Shown: positions 1 through 9,054, counted from the stretch's first letter. The stretch: 64,000 nucleotides of DNA from Halorarius halobius (GCF_024298865.1 NZ_CP101161.1:1137227-1201226), one strand, 5' to 3'. Notes: generated by a model not told the origin, from the sequence alone. Translations and numbers: made by a program.

Positions 1-1145
1 TCGGTCAGGAGGTCGGCAAACGGCTCGGCTCGCTGGGGATGGACCTCGTCGCGTACGACCCGTACATCTCCGAGGAGCGGGCCGCGCAGGTCGGCGCCGA
101 CCTCGCCGAACTGGACGAGGTGCTCGACGCCGCCGACTTCCTCACCATCCACACGCCGCTGACCCCGGACACCGAGAACCTCATCGGGGAAGACGAACTC
201 GCACAACTGGAGGGCGGCTACGTCGTCAACTGCGCCCGGGGCGGCATCGTCGACGAAACCGCGCTGGCCGAGGCCGTCGAGGACGGCGTGCTCGCGGGCG
301 CGGCGCTGGACGTGTTCGGCGAGGAGCCCCTGCCGGCCGAGTCGCCGCTACTCGACGTCGACGACGTGGTCGTCACGCCCCACCTCGGCGCGTCGACCAG
401 CGCCGCACAGGAGAACGTCGCCACCTCCACCGCCGAGCAGGTGCTCGCGGCGTTCGACGGCGAACCCGTGATGAACGCGCTGAACGCGCCGTCGATGGAC
501 GAGGCCGCCTTCCCGCGGGTCGAGCCGTACATCGGCCTGGCGGAGACCGCGGGGAAGATAGCCGTCCAACTGCTCGACGGCCGCATCGAGGGCGTCGAAG
601 TCGTCTACGAGGGCGACATCGCGGAGGAGGACCTCGACCTGGTGACCGCGAGCGCGCTGAAGGGGGTGTTCGAGCCGCTGGAGTGGCAGGTGAACGCGGT
701 CAACGCGCCCCGGGTCGCCGAGGAGCGGGGCATCGACGTCAGCGAGACGAAGCGCCAGCAGAGCGAGGACTTCCAGAGCCTGGTCACGGTCCGCGTGCGC
801 GGCGCCGACGACACCATCTCCGTGTGCGGGACCCTCTTTGCGGGCGACGACCCGCGCATCGTCCGGGTCGACGGCTACCGCGTCGACGCCATCCCCGGCG
901 GGAAGATGGTCGTCGCGCGCAACACCGACGAACCGGGCGTCATCGGCCTCATCGGGAGCGAGATGGGCGAGGCCGGCATCAACATCGCCGGCATGTACAA
1001 CGCCCGCGAGACCATCGGCGGCGAGGCGCTCACCGTCTACAACGTCGACCAGGAGATTCCGCCCGAAGTGCGCGAGGACCTGCTCGCGGACGACCGCATC
1101 ATCGACGTGACCTACATCGAACTGAACGGCACGACCGACCGGTAG
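1..1145 (+). CDS. serA: D-3-phosphoglycerate dehydrogenase, 3' part (truncated by window edge)
   Basis: Oxidises 3-phosphoglycerate to 3-phosphohydroxypyruvate, the first step of serine synthesis, in the cytoplasm. The frame is open from base 3 and enters inside the NAD-binding Rossmann fold (GQEVGKRLGSLGM), so the N-terminus lies upstream of the window. The catalytic Arg is in NCARGGIVDE and the catalytic His in TPHLGAST. A middle region of about 130 residues matches the intervening domain of long-form SerA. The end is an ACT domain (VARNTDEPGVIGLIGSEMG), the usual serine feedback site. Its last 34 bases overlap the convergent gene ending at 1112. The family assignment is secure; only the 5' end is missing. 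Confidence 0.96.
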   Translation, partial: GQEVGKRLGSLGMDLVAYDPYISEERAAQVGADLAELDEVLDAADFLTIHTPLTPDTENLIGEDELAQLEGGYVVNCARGGIVDETALAEAVEDGVLAGAALDVFGEEPLPAESPLLDVDDVVVTPHLGASTSAAQENVATSTAEQVLAAFDGEPVMNALNAPSMDEAAFPRVEPYIGLAETAGKIAVQLLDGRIEGVEVVYEGDIAEEDLDLVTASALKGVFEPLEWQVNAVNAPRVAEERGIDVSETKRQQSEDFQSLVTVRVRGADDTISVCGTLFAGDDPRIVRVDGYRVDAIPGGKMVVARNTDEPGVIGLIGSEMGEAGINIAGMYNARETIGGEALTVYNVDQEIPPEVREDLLADDRIIDVTYIELNGTTDR

Positions 1146-1552
1146 TACGACCGCAGTCGAGCCAGCAGTCCATCATCGGTCGATTTCTCCGACTCTCGGG
1201 CCTCGGCGAGCAGTTCCTCGTACCGGTCGGTCACCCGCTCGACGCGCTCGCGCTGTCGGTCCCGCTCGGCTTCCAGTTCCGCGACCCGCTCGTCCCTGGC
1301 GCGGAGCTGTTCGGCGAGGAGGCCCGCCCACGCCGCCGCGTCCTCGCGGGCCCGCTCGCTCTCGGCGCGGCGCTCGCGGGTCGCCGCCAGTTCCCGCTCG
1401 CGCTCGCGGAGCCGCGTCTCCAGTTCGGCCACCTCGGCCTCCAGTGCGTCGACTGTCGTACGGAGTCGCCGTTCCGCCGCGGTCGTCTCCGACGCCTCGT
1501 CGCGGGTGAGACCCGTGGTCCGGACGAGCGTCGGCGAGTCGCGTGTTGACAT
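1112..1552 (-). CDS. Short coiled-coil protein, haloarchaeal, function unknown
   Basis: A 146-residue soluble protein. From about residue 25 to 120 it is almost entirely heptad-rich helix with dense Arg, Glu and Leu (for example EAEVAELETRLRERERELA), so a long coiled coil is predicted. A short C-terminal segment (LLARLRSYYRSVVPF) follows. The ATG at 1552 is the start because the frame continues upstream without homologous character and because MSTRDSP is typical of haloarchaeal N-termini. The 3' end overlaps the 3' end of serA on the other strand. I recognise no catalytic motif. It could be a structural or scaffolding protein. No function is proposed. Confidence 0.7.
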   Translation of the reverse strand: MSTRDSPTLVRTTGLTRDEASETTAAERRLRTTVDALEAEVAELETRLRERERELAATRERRAESERAREDAAAWAGLLAEQLRARDERVAELEAERDRQRERVERVTDRYEELLAEARESEKSTDDGLLARLRSYYRSVVPFSSM

Positions 1553-1701
1553 GCACCACGACTTCGGGCTCGACGGGCAAATACCCCCGTCAGACGGCCG
1601 ACGGACGGGCGTCAGCGACGGCGTCGCGCCCGGTCGTGGCGTATTAACCACCGGGTAATTCACGGCTGAACCACTTTGGGCGTGGGCACGTACCTCCGGA
1701 C

Positions 1702-4155
1702 ATGGACGACGAGTCGGAGGTCGGTCCGCGTCCCGGACCGGACGCGCTGTACGGCGAGAACCCGACGCCACCCCCGTTGGAGAACGGCGAGGGGTGGGCC
1801 GCCGAGCCGTTGCTGGCGTCGGGCCACGACGCTTACGCCGACGGCGAGTACCTGTATCAGGACTTCGTCTACGACGACCACGGCGCCGACACCCGCTCGT
1901 TTCTCGCTGAGCCGCCGGCCGGCGCCGAGAGCGTCGGCGGCATCTACCAGGTGCCGACCGGCGACGTCTACTACCCGAACGACGCCGACCGCTACGGCTA
2001 CAACGCGGCGGACCTCCTGGAGTTTCGGGCACGACCGACCGACGACGGAATCGCCTACCGCGTGACGCTGAACACGATGCTGGTGCCGGACGCCGCGGCC
2101 GTCGCCATCGGCATCGACACGTCGGGCACGGGCGACCCGGAGGGCGGTCGGACGGACTGGGGCTACGGGCTAGGCGACCTCGGTTCGCCCGCGGACCACG
2201 TGCTCGTGACGTGGGGGACGGGTGCGGAACTGGACGGCGAACCAGTCGACGACGACCGCGTCAGCGTCGACGTCGAGCGCAACCAGATAGAGGTGGAGGT
2301 GCCGCTTTCCCCGGGGGAGGAGACCTGGCGCCACTACTGTCTCACGGGGCTGTGGGACGACGACGCCGGCGGGTTCCGGCAGGTGGGGGTCGACGTGGGC
2401 CGGGAGACTCCCGGGGGCCGACGGGAGGGCGAGGACGTGCCGCCGGTGTTCAACGTCGGCTTCCGGTTCGACGAGCCCTGTGAGGCGAACGTCGACCGCC
2501 ACAACCTCCACGAGGAACTGTTCGGCCTGCTGTTCGAGGCGCCGACGAACGTCCAGCAGTTCCTCGCTGACGTGCCCGGCCTCGTCTCGGACCTCGCGGA
2601 CCCGCTCGGCCTGTTCGGCGGGTCGAACGACCTGGGCGACCTGCTGGACAGCGTCGACGACCCCTTCGCCCTGCTGTCGGCCATCGACGTGCCCGACGCA
2701 CTCGACGACCAACTGTGGCGCGCGTTCGGCCACGGCGTCTGGCGCGACCACGCGCAGGCGCTCGCCCTGGCGGAGCGGGACGTCTCGCGGTTCCACGCCG
2801 ACGTGGACTTCGGGAAACTGCGCGAGGGCGTCACCGAGTCGTCCGTCCCGGAGTCGGGCCACCTCGATTTGCTGTACCCCTCTCGCTACGAGTTCGGGCA
2901 GGGTATCGACCCCGCGCACAACACCTTCGAGGGGCGGGTCCAGCCGTACTCGGTGTACGTGCCGGAGAGCCTGGAGGAGCCCGCGCCGATGGTCGTGCTG
3001 TTGCACTCGCTGGGCTGTAACCACAACCAGTACGAACTGTTCATGCCGAAACTGGTCGAACAGCTCGCGGAGGCACAGGGGACCATCGTGTTCACGCCGC
3101 AGGCCCGCGGCACCGCGACGTGGTACCAGCGCGAGGGGGAACTCGACGTGTTCGAGGCGTGGCGCGACCTCGAGACCCGCTACGAGGTCGACCGCGACCG
3201 CGTCTCGCTTGCGGGCTACTCGATGGGCGGGTTCGGCACCCTCCTGCTCGCGGAGAAACACCCCGACCTGTTCGCCCGCGGCTTTTCGATGGTCGGCACG
3301 CCCTCCGAGGACCCGCTAGAGGGGCAGACCGACAACCTGTTCGGGTTGCCGCGGTCGCTCACGCAGGGACTGCTCGGCGGCCGCGGCGGCGGCGAGGTGT
3401 TGACCATCTTCACCGAGCGGCCGGAGAACGCGCTGATGATAACCGCGAACCTCCGGAACGTGCCGATGCTGATGTGGAACGGCGCGGGCGACGCCCTGGC
3501 GCCGCTTCTCGGCGTCGGCAACTACGCCCGCCGGCTCTCCGAACAGGGCTACCGCCACCAGCTCGACGTGTTCCCGACGACTCACATGTTGCCGGCGGTG
3601 TTCGACTCGTGGGACCGCGGCCCCGAGTATCTCGCCGCCGGCGAGGTGGACCACACGCCACAGCGGGTCACCTACCGGCGCGTCCCCCGCTTCGACTACG
3701 AGGACCTCGACCTCGTCCACGACGGCGCCTACTGGGTCGACGACATCGACCTCCGGATGGGGGACAACGCGTTCGTCGACGCCGTCTCGCTCGCGGAGGG
3801 GTACGCCGAACCCGACGCGGAGTCGTTCCAGAACGTCGGCGCGCGCCCCCAGCCGTACGTCAGCCGCGGCGTCGAGTGGAGCGACCCCGACCCCGAGGAC
3901 GTGCGCGGCCCCGAGAACACGCTGGAGTTGAAGCTCCGGCGCGTCGACTCCGTGACCCTCTACGTCGAGGCGGCGGGGCTCGACCCCACAGCGCCGCTGA
4001 CGCTCGACGTCGACAGCGACGGCCCGACGACGGTCCGGCTGGTCGCACCGGACGGCGAGCGGGAGGTGACCGTGACGCGCGGCGAGGAGACGTACACGGT
4101 GGACGGCGTCGTCGAGCGTAGCGAGACGACGGAGCCCAGCGAGCGGGGAGCGTAG
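1702..4155 (+). CDS. Alpha/beta-hydrolase (PHB-depolymerase/prolyl-oligopeptidase-like) with N-terminal beta-sandwich module, copy 1
   Basis: An 817-residue protein. Residues about 1-260 form a module rich in aromatic, Asp and Gly residues (YYPNDADRYGYNAADLLEF, then IGIDTSGTGDPEGG). It resembles the beta-sandwich modules attached to carbohydrate-active enzymes, which is inference. Residues about 400-640 are an alpha/beta-hydrolase with nucleophile elbow GYSMGGFGT, a likely acid in GAGDALAP and a likely His in TTHMLP. A short beta-domain follows. No signal peptide is visible, although modules of this kind are often extracellular. The gene stands in tandem with a paralog at 4359. Compared with copy 2 it has an extra stretch of roughly 50 residues around residue 265-340. 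Substrate unknown; an esterase is more likely than a peptidase. Confidence 0.8.
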   Translation: MDDESEVGPRPGPDALYGENPTPPPLENGEGWAAEPLLASGHDAYADGEYLYQDFVYDDHGADTRSFLAEPPAGAESVGGIYQVPTGDVYYPNDADRYGYNAADLLEFRARPTDDGIAYRVTLNTMLVPDAAAVAIGIDTSGTGDPEGGRTDWGYGLGDLGSPADHVLVTWGTGAELDGEPVDDDRVSVDVERNQIEVEVPLSPGEETWRHYCLTGLWDDDAGGFRQVGVDVGRETPGGRREGEDVPPVFNVGFRFDEPCEANVDRHNLHEELFGLLFEAPTNVQQFLADVPGLVSDLADPLGLFGGSNDLGDLLDSVDDPFALLSAIDVPDALDDQLWRAFGHGVWRDHAQALALAERDVSRFHADVDFGKLREGVTESSVPESGHLDLLYPSRYEFGQGIDPAHNTFEGRVQPYSVYVPESLEEPAPMVVLLHSLGCNHNQYELFMPKLVEQLAEAQGTIVFTPQARGTATWYQREGELDVFEAWRDLETRYEVDRDRVSLAGYSMGGFGTLLLAEKHPDLFARGFSMVGTPSEDPLEGQTDNLFGLPRSLTQGLLGGRGGGEVLTIFTERPENALMITANLRNVPMLMWNGAGDALAPLLGVGNYARRLSEQGYRHQLDVFPTTHMLPAVFDSWDRGPEYLAAGEVDHTPQRVTYRRVPRFDYEDLDLVHDGAYWVDDIDLRMGDNAFVDAVSLAEGYAEPDAESFQNVGARPQPYVSRGVEWSDPDPEDVRGPENTLELKLRRVDSVTLYVEAAGLDPTAPLTLDVDSDGPTTVRLVAPDGEREVTVTRGEETYTVDGVVERSETTEPSERGA

Positions 4156-4276
4156 CGACCCGTGAGCCGCGTGGCCGAGCGTAGTGAGGCCACGGACTGA
4201 ACGAGCGGGGAGCGTAGCGACCCGTGAGCCGCGTGGCCGAGCGTAGTGAGGCCACGGACTGAACGAGCGGGGAGCG
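4141..4276. repeat. 62-bp tandem repeat, two full copies plus a 12-base partial
   Basis: Copies run 4141-4202 and 4203-4264, followed by a partial copy at 4265-4276. The unit starts GAGCGGGGAGCGTAGCGACC. The first copy begins inside the last codons of the upstream hydrolase gene and supplies its stop codon, so the C-terminus of that protein (ending SERGA) is encoded by repeat sequence. The repeat fills most of the gap between the two paralogous hydrolases. Confidence 0.9.
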
Positions 4277-4358
4277 CGGGGCGCGCCGACCTACGACTTA
4301 AACGCCTCCCCGTTTCCCGCCTAAACTCATTTACCGTTTGGGCTCCTTCGTGTGCGGT

Positions 4359-6641
4359 ATGTCAGCGGACGACGCCGGAGGCTCGACCGACGGTGACCGC
4401 GTCCCGTCCCGGGCGTCGCGCCCCGGGCCGGACGCGCTGTACGGCGAGACGCCGGTCCCGCCCCAACTGGAGAACGGCGAGGGGTGGGCCGCCGAGCCGA
4501 TACTCGTCTCCGGCTGTGACGCCTACGTCGACGGTGAGTACCTGTATCAGGACTTCGTCTACGACGACCACGGTGCCGATTCGCGGTCCCTTGCGAGCCG
4601 TCGCCCCTCCGGCGGCGAGGGGATGTGGGGGCCGTTCGCCCAGCCGACGGGCGACTACCACTACCCGAACGACGCCGACCGGTACGCGTACAACGCGGCG
4701 GACCTCTTGGAGTTCCGCGCCCGGCCCACGGAGGCGGGCGTCGCCTACCGCGTGACGCTGAACACGATGCTCGACCCCGAGGCCGTCGGGGTCGCCATCG
4801 GCATCGACACGTCGGGCACGGGCGACCCGGAGGGCGGTCGGACGGATTGGGGCTACGGGCTGGGCGACCTCGGTTCGCCCGCGGACCACGTGCTCGTGAC
4901 GTGGGGGACGGGTGCGGAACTGGACGGCGAACCAATCGACGACGGGAACGTGAGCGTCGACGTCGAGCGCAACCAGATAGAGGTGGAGGTGCCGCTTTCC
5001 CCGGGGGAGGAGACCTGGCGCCACTACTGTCTCACGGGGCTGTGGGACGCCGGACAGGGCACGTTCCGGCAGGTGGCCGTCTCGCCGACGGAGACGCGGC
5101 CCGGCGGTCGACGCTCCGGACAGGACCTGCCGCCGGTGTTCAACGTCGGCTTCCGGTTCGACGAGCCGGTGGCGCCGCCGGACCTCGACCCCGTCTCGCT
5201 CCCGCGGAAGCTGTTCGACGCCGTCGACGCGGGGCTCCCGAGCGTCCTCGGGACGGGCAACTGGCGTGAACACGACCAGGCTATCGCCCTGGCGGAGCGG
5301 GACGTCTCGGAGTTCCACGCCGACGTGGACTTCGGCAAACTGCGTGCGGGCGTCACCGAGCGGAACGTCCCGGAGACGGGCTACCTCTCGCTTCTGTACC
5401 CCTCGCGGTACGACTTCGGCGAGGGGGTCGACCCCTCGGAGGACCTGCTGGAGGGGCGCATCCAGCCGTACGGCGCGTACGTGCCGAGCGACTACGACGG
5501 CTCGGAGACGCCGCTGACGGTGCTTCTGCACTCGCTGGGCAACTGCTTCAGCCAGTACGCCGTCTACACGCCGAACCTCCTGCGCGAGGTTGGCGAGAAA
5601 CAGGGGAGCATCGTGCTGATGCCGCAGGCGCGGGGTCCCGGCCTCTGGTACCGCCGGGAGGGAGAACTCGACGTGTTCGAGGCGTGGCGCGACCTCGAAT
5701 CCCGGTTCGCGGTGGACCGCGACCGCGTCTCGCTTGCGGGCTACTCGATGGGCGGCTACGGGACGCTCATTCTCGCGGCACAGTACCCCGACCTGTTCTC
5801 GTCGGGGTTCTCGGTCGTCGGCCCACCCACCGAGGACCCCGTGGAGGGCGCGACCGGCGGCTGGCTCTCGCTCCCCTCGACGATAACCGGCGACCTGCTC
5901 GGCGGGCAGGGCGGCGGCCGCCTGCTGTCCATCTTCAGCGAGCGGCCGGACGACGCCCGCCACGTCACCGACAACCTCCGGCACGTCCCGATGCTCATCT
6001 GGAACGGGGGGTCGGACGTGCTCGTCCCCGTCCTCGGGCCGCTGAGCTACGCCCGCTCGCTCCGCGAGCACGGCTACCGGCACGAACTCGACGTGTTCCC
6101 GCTGGAGGGCCACCTGACGTTCGCGTTGCGCGACCGCTGGGACCGCGCCGGCCGGTTCCTCGATGCCGGCATCGTCACCCGGAACCCCGACCGCGTCACC
6201 TACCGCCACGTCCCCGAGTTCGACCACCCCGAAGTGGGGCTGGTCCACGACGGCGCCTACTGGGTCGACGACATCGATATCGCCGCCGACGCACACTCCG
6301 CGCTCGTCGACGCCGTCTCGCTCGCGGACGGCTACGGCGACCCCGCGACCGACGAGTTCAGCGGGTTCGGGAGCCGACCGAGCCCCTACAAGCGGAGCGG
6401 TCTCGTCTGGGAGTCGCCCGACGACATCCGACCGGCCGAGAACGCCCTCGACCTGCGGCTGGAGGGGGCGGCCGCGGCGACGCTGTGGGTCGAGGAGGCG
6501 GGCCTCGACCCGAACGAGCCGCTCACCCTGCGGGTCGACAGCGACACGCCGGCGACGCTGACGCTCGCGGGGTCGTTCGGCCGGCACGACGTCGAGGTAT
6601 CCGCGGGCGAGTCGGAGCAGACGGTCCGGCTCGGGGTGTAG
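4359..6641 (+). CDS. Alpha/beta-hydrolase with N-terminal beta-sandwich module, copy 2
   Basis: A 760-residue paralog of the gene at 1702 with the same architecture: an N-terminal aromatic/Gly-rich module, an alpha/beta-hydrolase core with elbow GYSMGGYGT, acid candidate GGSDVLVPV, His candidate EGHLTFA, and a C-terminal beta-domain. The ATG at 4359 (MSADDAGG) is preferred over an in-frame TTG 21 bases upstream. Bases 4791-5048 are about 97% identical to 2101-2358 in copy 1, far closer than the rest of the genes, which suggests gene conversion. Like copy 1 it has no obvious signal peptide. Function is inferred only to the level of a serine hydrolase, probably an esterase. Confidence 0.8.
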   Translation: MSADDAGGSTDGDRVPSRASRPGPDALYGETPVPPQLENGEGWAAEPILVSGCDAYVDGEYLYQDFVYDDHGADSRSLASRRPSGGEGMWGPFAQPTGDYHYPNDADRYAYNAADLLEFRARPTEAGVAYRVTLNTMLDPEAVGVAIGIDTSGTGDPEGGRTDWGYGLGDLGSPADHVLVTWGTGAELDGEPIDDGNVSVDVERNQIEVEVPLSPGEETWRHYCLTGLWDAGQGTFRQVAVSPTETRPGGRRSGQDLPPVFNVGFRFDEPVAPPDLDPVSLPRKLFDAVDAGLPSVLGTGNWREHDQAIALAERDVSEFHADVDFGKLRAGVTERNVPETGYLSLLYPSRYDFGEGVDPSEDLLEGRIQPYGAYVPSDYDGSETPLTVLLHSLGNCFSQYAVYTPNLLREVGEKQGSIVLMPQARGPGLWYRREGELDVFEAWRDLESRFAVDRDRVSLAGYSMGGYGTLILAAQYPDLFSSGFSVVGPPTEDPVEGATGGWLSLPSTITGDLLGGQGGGRLLSIFSERPDDARHVTDNLRHVPMLIWNGGSDVLVPVLGPLSYARSLREHGYRHELDVFPLEGHLTFALRDRWDRAGRFLDAGIVTRNPDRVTYRHVPEFDHPEVGLVHDGAYWVDDIDIAADAHSALVDAVSLADGYGDPATDEFSGFGSRPSPYKRSGLVWESPDDIRPAENALDLRLEGAAAATLWVEEAGLDPNEPLTLRVDSDTPATLTLAGSFGRHDVEVSAGESEQTVRLGV

Positions 6642-6672
6642 GCGGCCGCCCCCGCGGCGTCGCTTCAGCCGC

Positions 6673-7977
6673 TCACAGTAGGCTCCGGAGCCGCGAGAGC
6701 AGGCCCCCCTCGACGTTCTCGCCGGCGAGGTGGCGGAGTATCTTGTCCGTGTCGTTGGGCACCGGCTGGGGGTCGTTGCCGGCCGCGGCGGCGGCGTCGG
6801 GGTCCTTCAGCAGGTGGCCGGTCGTGAGACAGACGACGTCCTCGCCGGCGCCGACCTCTCCCTGCTCGCGGAGCTTTCGTAGTCCGGCGACCGAGGCGGC
6901 GGAGGCGGGTTCGACGCCGATGCCCTCGCCGGCGAGCGCGCGCTGTGCCGACGTTATCTCCTCGTCGCTGACGGCGACGGCGGTGCCGCCGGTCTCCCGG
7001 ATGCCGGGCAGTGCCTTCGGCGCGTTGACGGGGTTGCCGATGCGGATGGCGGTGGCGACCGTCTCCACCTCCGGCCAGCGCCGCGTCTCGTCGTTGCCCT
7101 CCTCGATGGCCTCGACCATCGGTGCCGCGCCCTCGGCCTGGACGCCGGTGAGTTTCGGCACGTCGCCGGGCGCGAGGTCGCCGCCCGCGACGAGTTCGCG
7201 GAAGCACTTGTAGAGGGCGGCGGTGTTGCCGGCGTTGCCGACCGGGAGGACGATGCGGTCGGGGAAGCGGCCCTCGTCGTCGCGGAACTCCTCCAGTATC
7301 TCGAGGCCGATGGTCTTCTGGCCCTCCAGTCGGAACGGGTTCAGCGAGTTCAGCAGGTACGCCTCGCCGCGGTCCGCGAGGTCCTGCACCCGGTCGAGGC
7401 AGGCGTCGAAGTTGCCGTCGACTTCGAGGATGCGCGCGCCGTGGAGGCTGGCCTGCGCGACCTTGCCGGCGGCGACCTTCCCCTCGGGCAGGAGGACGAG
7501 CGTCTCGAGGCCGGCGCGGGCGCCGTACGCCGCGAGCGCCGCCGAGGTGTTCCCCGTCGAGGCGCACGCGAGGCGGTCGACGCCCAACTCCTCGGCGACC
7601 CGGACGCCGACGGTCATCCCGCGGTCCTTGAACGAGCCGGTGGGGTTCATCCCCTCGTGTTTGACACGGAGGTTCCGCAGGCCCAGTTCCTCCTCCAGTC
7701 CGGGGACGTAGTGGAGCGGCGTCGCCCCCTCGGGGAGCGTGACGCCCGTCTCGAACGGGAGGGCGGCGCTGTAGCGCCACACGCCCGACCCCTCGAACGC
7801 GTCGAACGTGGGGTGGCTGTCGTAGCGGGCCTCCAGCAGGGCGTCACACTCCGGGCAGGTGTAGACGATGTCGTCGAACGGCGCGACGTCGTGGCCGCAG
7901 TCGATGCAGGTGAGCCAGACCCCGTCGTCGGCGCAGTCCGGCGGGTCGGGGTCGTCGGGTAGCGTCAGGTCGGTCAT
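6673..7977 (-). CDS. thrC: Threonine synthase (PLP-dependent)
   Basis: Converts O-phosphohomoserine to threonine. The protein has 434 residues from the ATG at 7977. An N-terminal zinc-ribbon-like segment has two CxxC pairs (CIDCG and CPECD), common in archaeal ThrC. The PLP Lys is in GSFKDRGM and the phosphate-binding Gly-rich loop is LPVGNAGN. The downstream C-terminal extension (about 60 residues, ending SRLRSLL) is longer than in a minimal ThrC. The gene is convergent with the hydrolase ending at 6641, with 31 bases between. A cysteate or diaminopropionate-type relative of the same fold cannot be excluded, but ThrC fits best. Confidence 0.9.
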   Translation of the reverse strand: MTDLTLPDDPDPPDCADDGVWLTCIDCGHDVAPFDDIVYTCPECDALLEARYDSHPTFDAFEGSGVWRYSAALPFETGVTLPEGATPLHYVPGLEEELGLRNLRVKHEGMNPTGSFKDRGMTVGVRVAEELGVDRLACASTGNTSAALAAYGARAGLETLVLLPEGKVAAGKVAQASLHGARILEVDGNFDACLDRVQDLADRGEAYLLNSLNPFRLEGQKTIGLEILEEFRDDEGRFPDRIVLPVGNAGNTAALYKCFRELVAGGDLAPGDVPKLTGVQAEGAAPMVEAIEEGNDETRRWPEVETVATAIRIGNPVNAPKALPGIRETGGTAVAVSDEEITSAQRALAGEGIGVEPASAASVAGLRKLREQGEVGAGEDVVCLTTGHLLKDPDAAAAAGNDPQPVPNDTDKILRHLAGENVEGGLLSRLRSLL

Positions 7978-8041
7978 TGCCGGACGTGACCGTTCCGCGA
8001 GCAAAAAGGGGCCGGTCCCGACCAACACTGCCGGGCGACCG

Positions 8042-8275
8042 CTACGCGTCGGCCGCGTACCCCTGGTTCTCGATGCAGGTGCGCATCTCGGCCTCGTCGT
8101 CGTGGCGGTGGAGTCGCGTCGGCGTGTCGCAGTAGAACGTCTCGCCGTCGAACCGGAGCGTCACCTCCCGCGTCTCGCCGACGAACTCCGTGCGTACGAC
8201 CACGCGTTCCCCGTCCTTCAGTCGGGCCATCAGGTCGTCGGCCCCCAGTTCGCCCGCGTCGACGGTGATGGTCAT
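8042..8275 (-). CDS. Small conserved haloarchaeal protein, function unknown
   Basis: 77 residues, acidic, with a predicted beta-rich core (ERVVVRTEFVGETREVTLRF) followed by a C-terminal segment holding two Cys and several His/Asp residues. The ATG at 8275 is the only good start. I think it belongs to the widespread haloarchaeal small-protein family annotated as HAH_0734-like, but I cannot verify that here. It lies upstream of thrC on the same strand with 64 bases between, so co-transcription is possible. No function is proposed. Confidence 0.75.
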   Translation of the reverse strand: MTITVDAGELGADDLMARLKDGERVVVRTEFVGETREVTLRFDGETFYCDTPTRLHRHDDEAEMRTCIENQGYAADA

Positions 8276-8399
8276 GGCGGTCCAACGGCGGCCGCGGCCA
8301 AATAGCCGTCGTCGTCCGCCGCACGTCTGACACGTGATAACACTTAACACGATACGGCGCGAACTCCCGGACGTGACGCGGTCCCCCGCGTCGATACCC

Positions 8400-8558
8400 A
8401 TGACCGCCACGCCAACCGACGACCGGCCGGAACTGCCCGCCGACCAGCGCGACGCGGCGATAGAACTCGCCGATGGCGGCCTCATCGTCTACGACGAACA
8501 CAACCACAGCGCGTGGGTCCAGACCGACGCGCCGCTCGACGTCGCCAGCCACCGATAG
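8400..8558 (+). CDS. Tiny haloarchaeal protein (DUF7331-like)
   Basis: 52 residues from the ATG at 8400. The core (DGGLIVYDEHNHSAWVQTD) is a short beta-hairpin-like segment that I associate with the DUF7331 family of haloarchaeal small proteins. An in-frame upstream start at 8334 exists, but the added residues look unlike protein and the internal ATG gives the usual length. A TATA-like stretch (TGATAACACTTAA) lies at 8335-8347. Function unknown. Confidence 0.6.
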   Translation: MTATPTDDRPELPADQRDAAIELADGGLIVYDEHNHSAWVQTDAPLDVASHR

Positions 8559-8656
8559 AGCGCGCCCGCTCCCCACACCGACAGCCGCACGGCGATGACC
8601 GACAGCAAACCAGGGTTCCGGCATCGGCCTCGGAGGCGTCGTCGTCGCTCGCGCAG

Positions 8657-9001
8657 TCAGGGCGGTGCGGCGAGGTGGTCGCTCCCCCACGCCTGCATCT
8701 CCTCGATGACCGGCCGGAGCGACCGCCCCCGCTCAGTCAGCGCGTACTCGACGCGGAACGGCTTCTCCGAGACCACCGTCCGTTCGACGAGGCCGTGGTC
8801 CTCGAGGCTCTCAAGCGAGTCCGACAGCACCTTCGAGGAGATGCCGTCGACCGCGCGCTGGAGGTCGTTGAACCCCCGGGGCTCGTCGAGTAACCGATGG
8901 ACGATGACCGGATGCCACTTCTTCCCGATGACCGTGGCCGTCGCGGTGATGGGACACCAGTCCTCGCCTGCACACCAGACGCCGAGCGCGTCGTCGGACA
9001 T
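8657..9001 (-). CDS. HxlR-family winged-helix transcriptional regulator
   Basis: 114 residues. It shows the HxlR signature: an N-terminal Cys followed by the helix of CPITATATVIGKKW, then the winged helix (FNDLQRAVDGISSKVLSDSL) and the beta-wing LTERGRSLRPVIEEM. Proteins of this family bind inverted repeats as dimers, often respond through the N-terminal Cys to electrophiles or redox stress, and often control themselves or a neighbour. An operator-like array with three TTACC/GGTAA half-sites lies just upstream at 9032-9054 and overlaps the presumed promoter, so autoregulation is likely. Confidence 0.9.
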   Translation of the reverse strand: MSDDALGVWCAGEDWCPITATATVIGKKWHPVIVHRLLDEPRGFNDLQRAVDGISSKVLSDSLESLEDHGLVERTVVSEKPFRVEYALTERGRSLRPVIEEMQAWGSDHLAAPP

Positions 9002-9031
9002 GCTCGGCCGTTCGCGGTCCCGAACATAAGC

Positions 9032-9054
9032 TTACCTGCGGTAATCCGGTTACC
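9032..9054 (-). promoter_or_regulatory. Operator-like array upstream of the HxlR gene
   Basis: Three half-sites are seen: TTACC at 9032-9036, GGTAA at 9040-9044 and TTACC at 9050-9054. They form TTACC-N3-GGTAA and GGTAA-N5-TTACC. On the minus strand a TATA-like AAGCTTATG lies at about 9024-9032, some 27 bases from the ATG at 9001. The array therefore sits on and immediately upstream of the TATA/BRE region. A repressor bound here would block transcription of its own gene. Confidence 0.65.

Noticed and set aside
4362-6587. Long open frame of about 740 codons on the minus strand opposite the second alpha/beta-hydrolase
   Set aside because: It mirrors the codons of a clearly coding gene (Arg/Val-rich, no domain, no start context). 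Long antisense frames are expected at this GC content.
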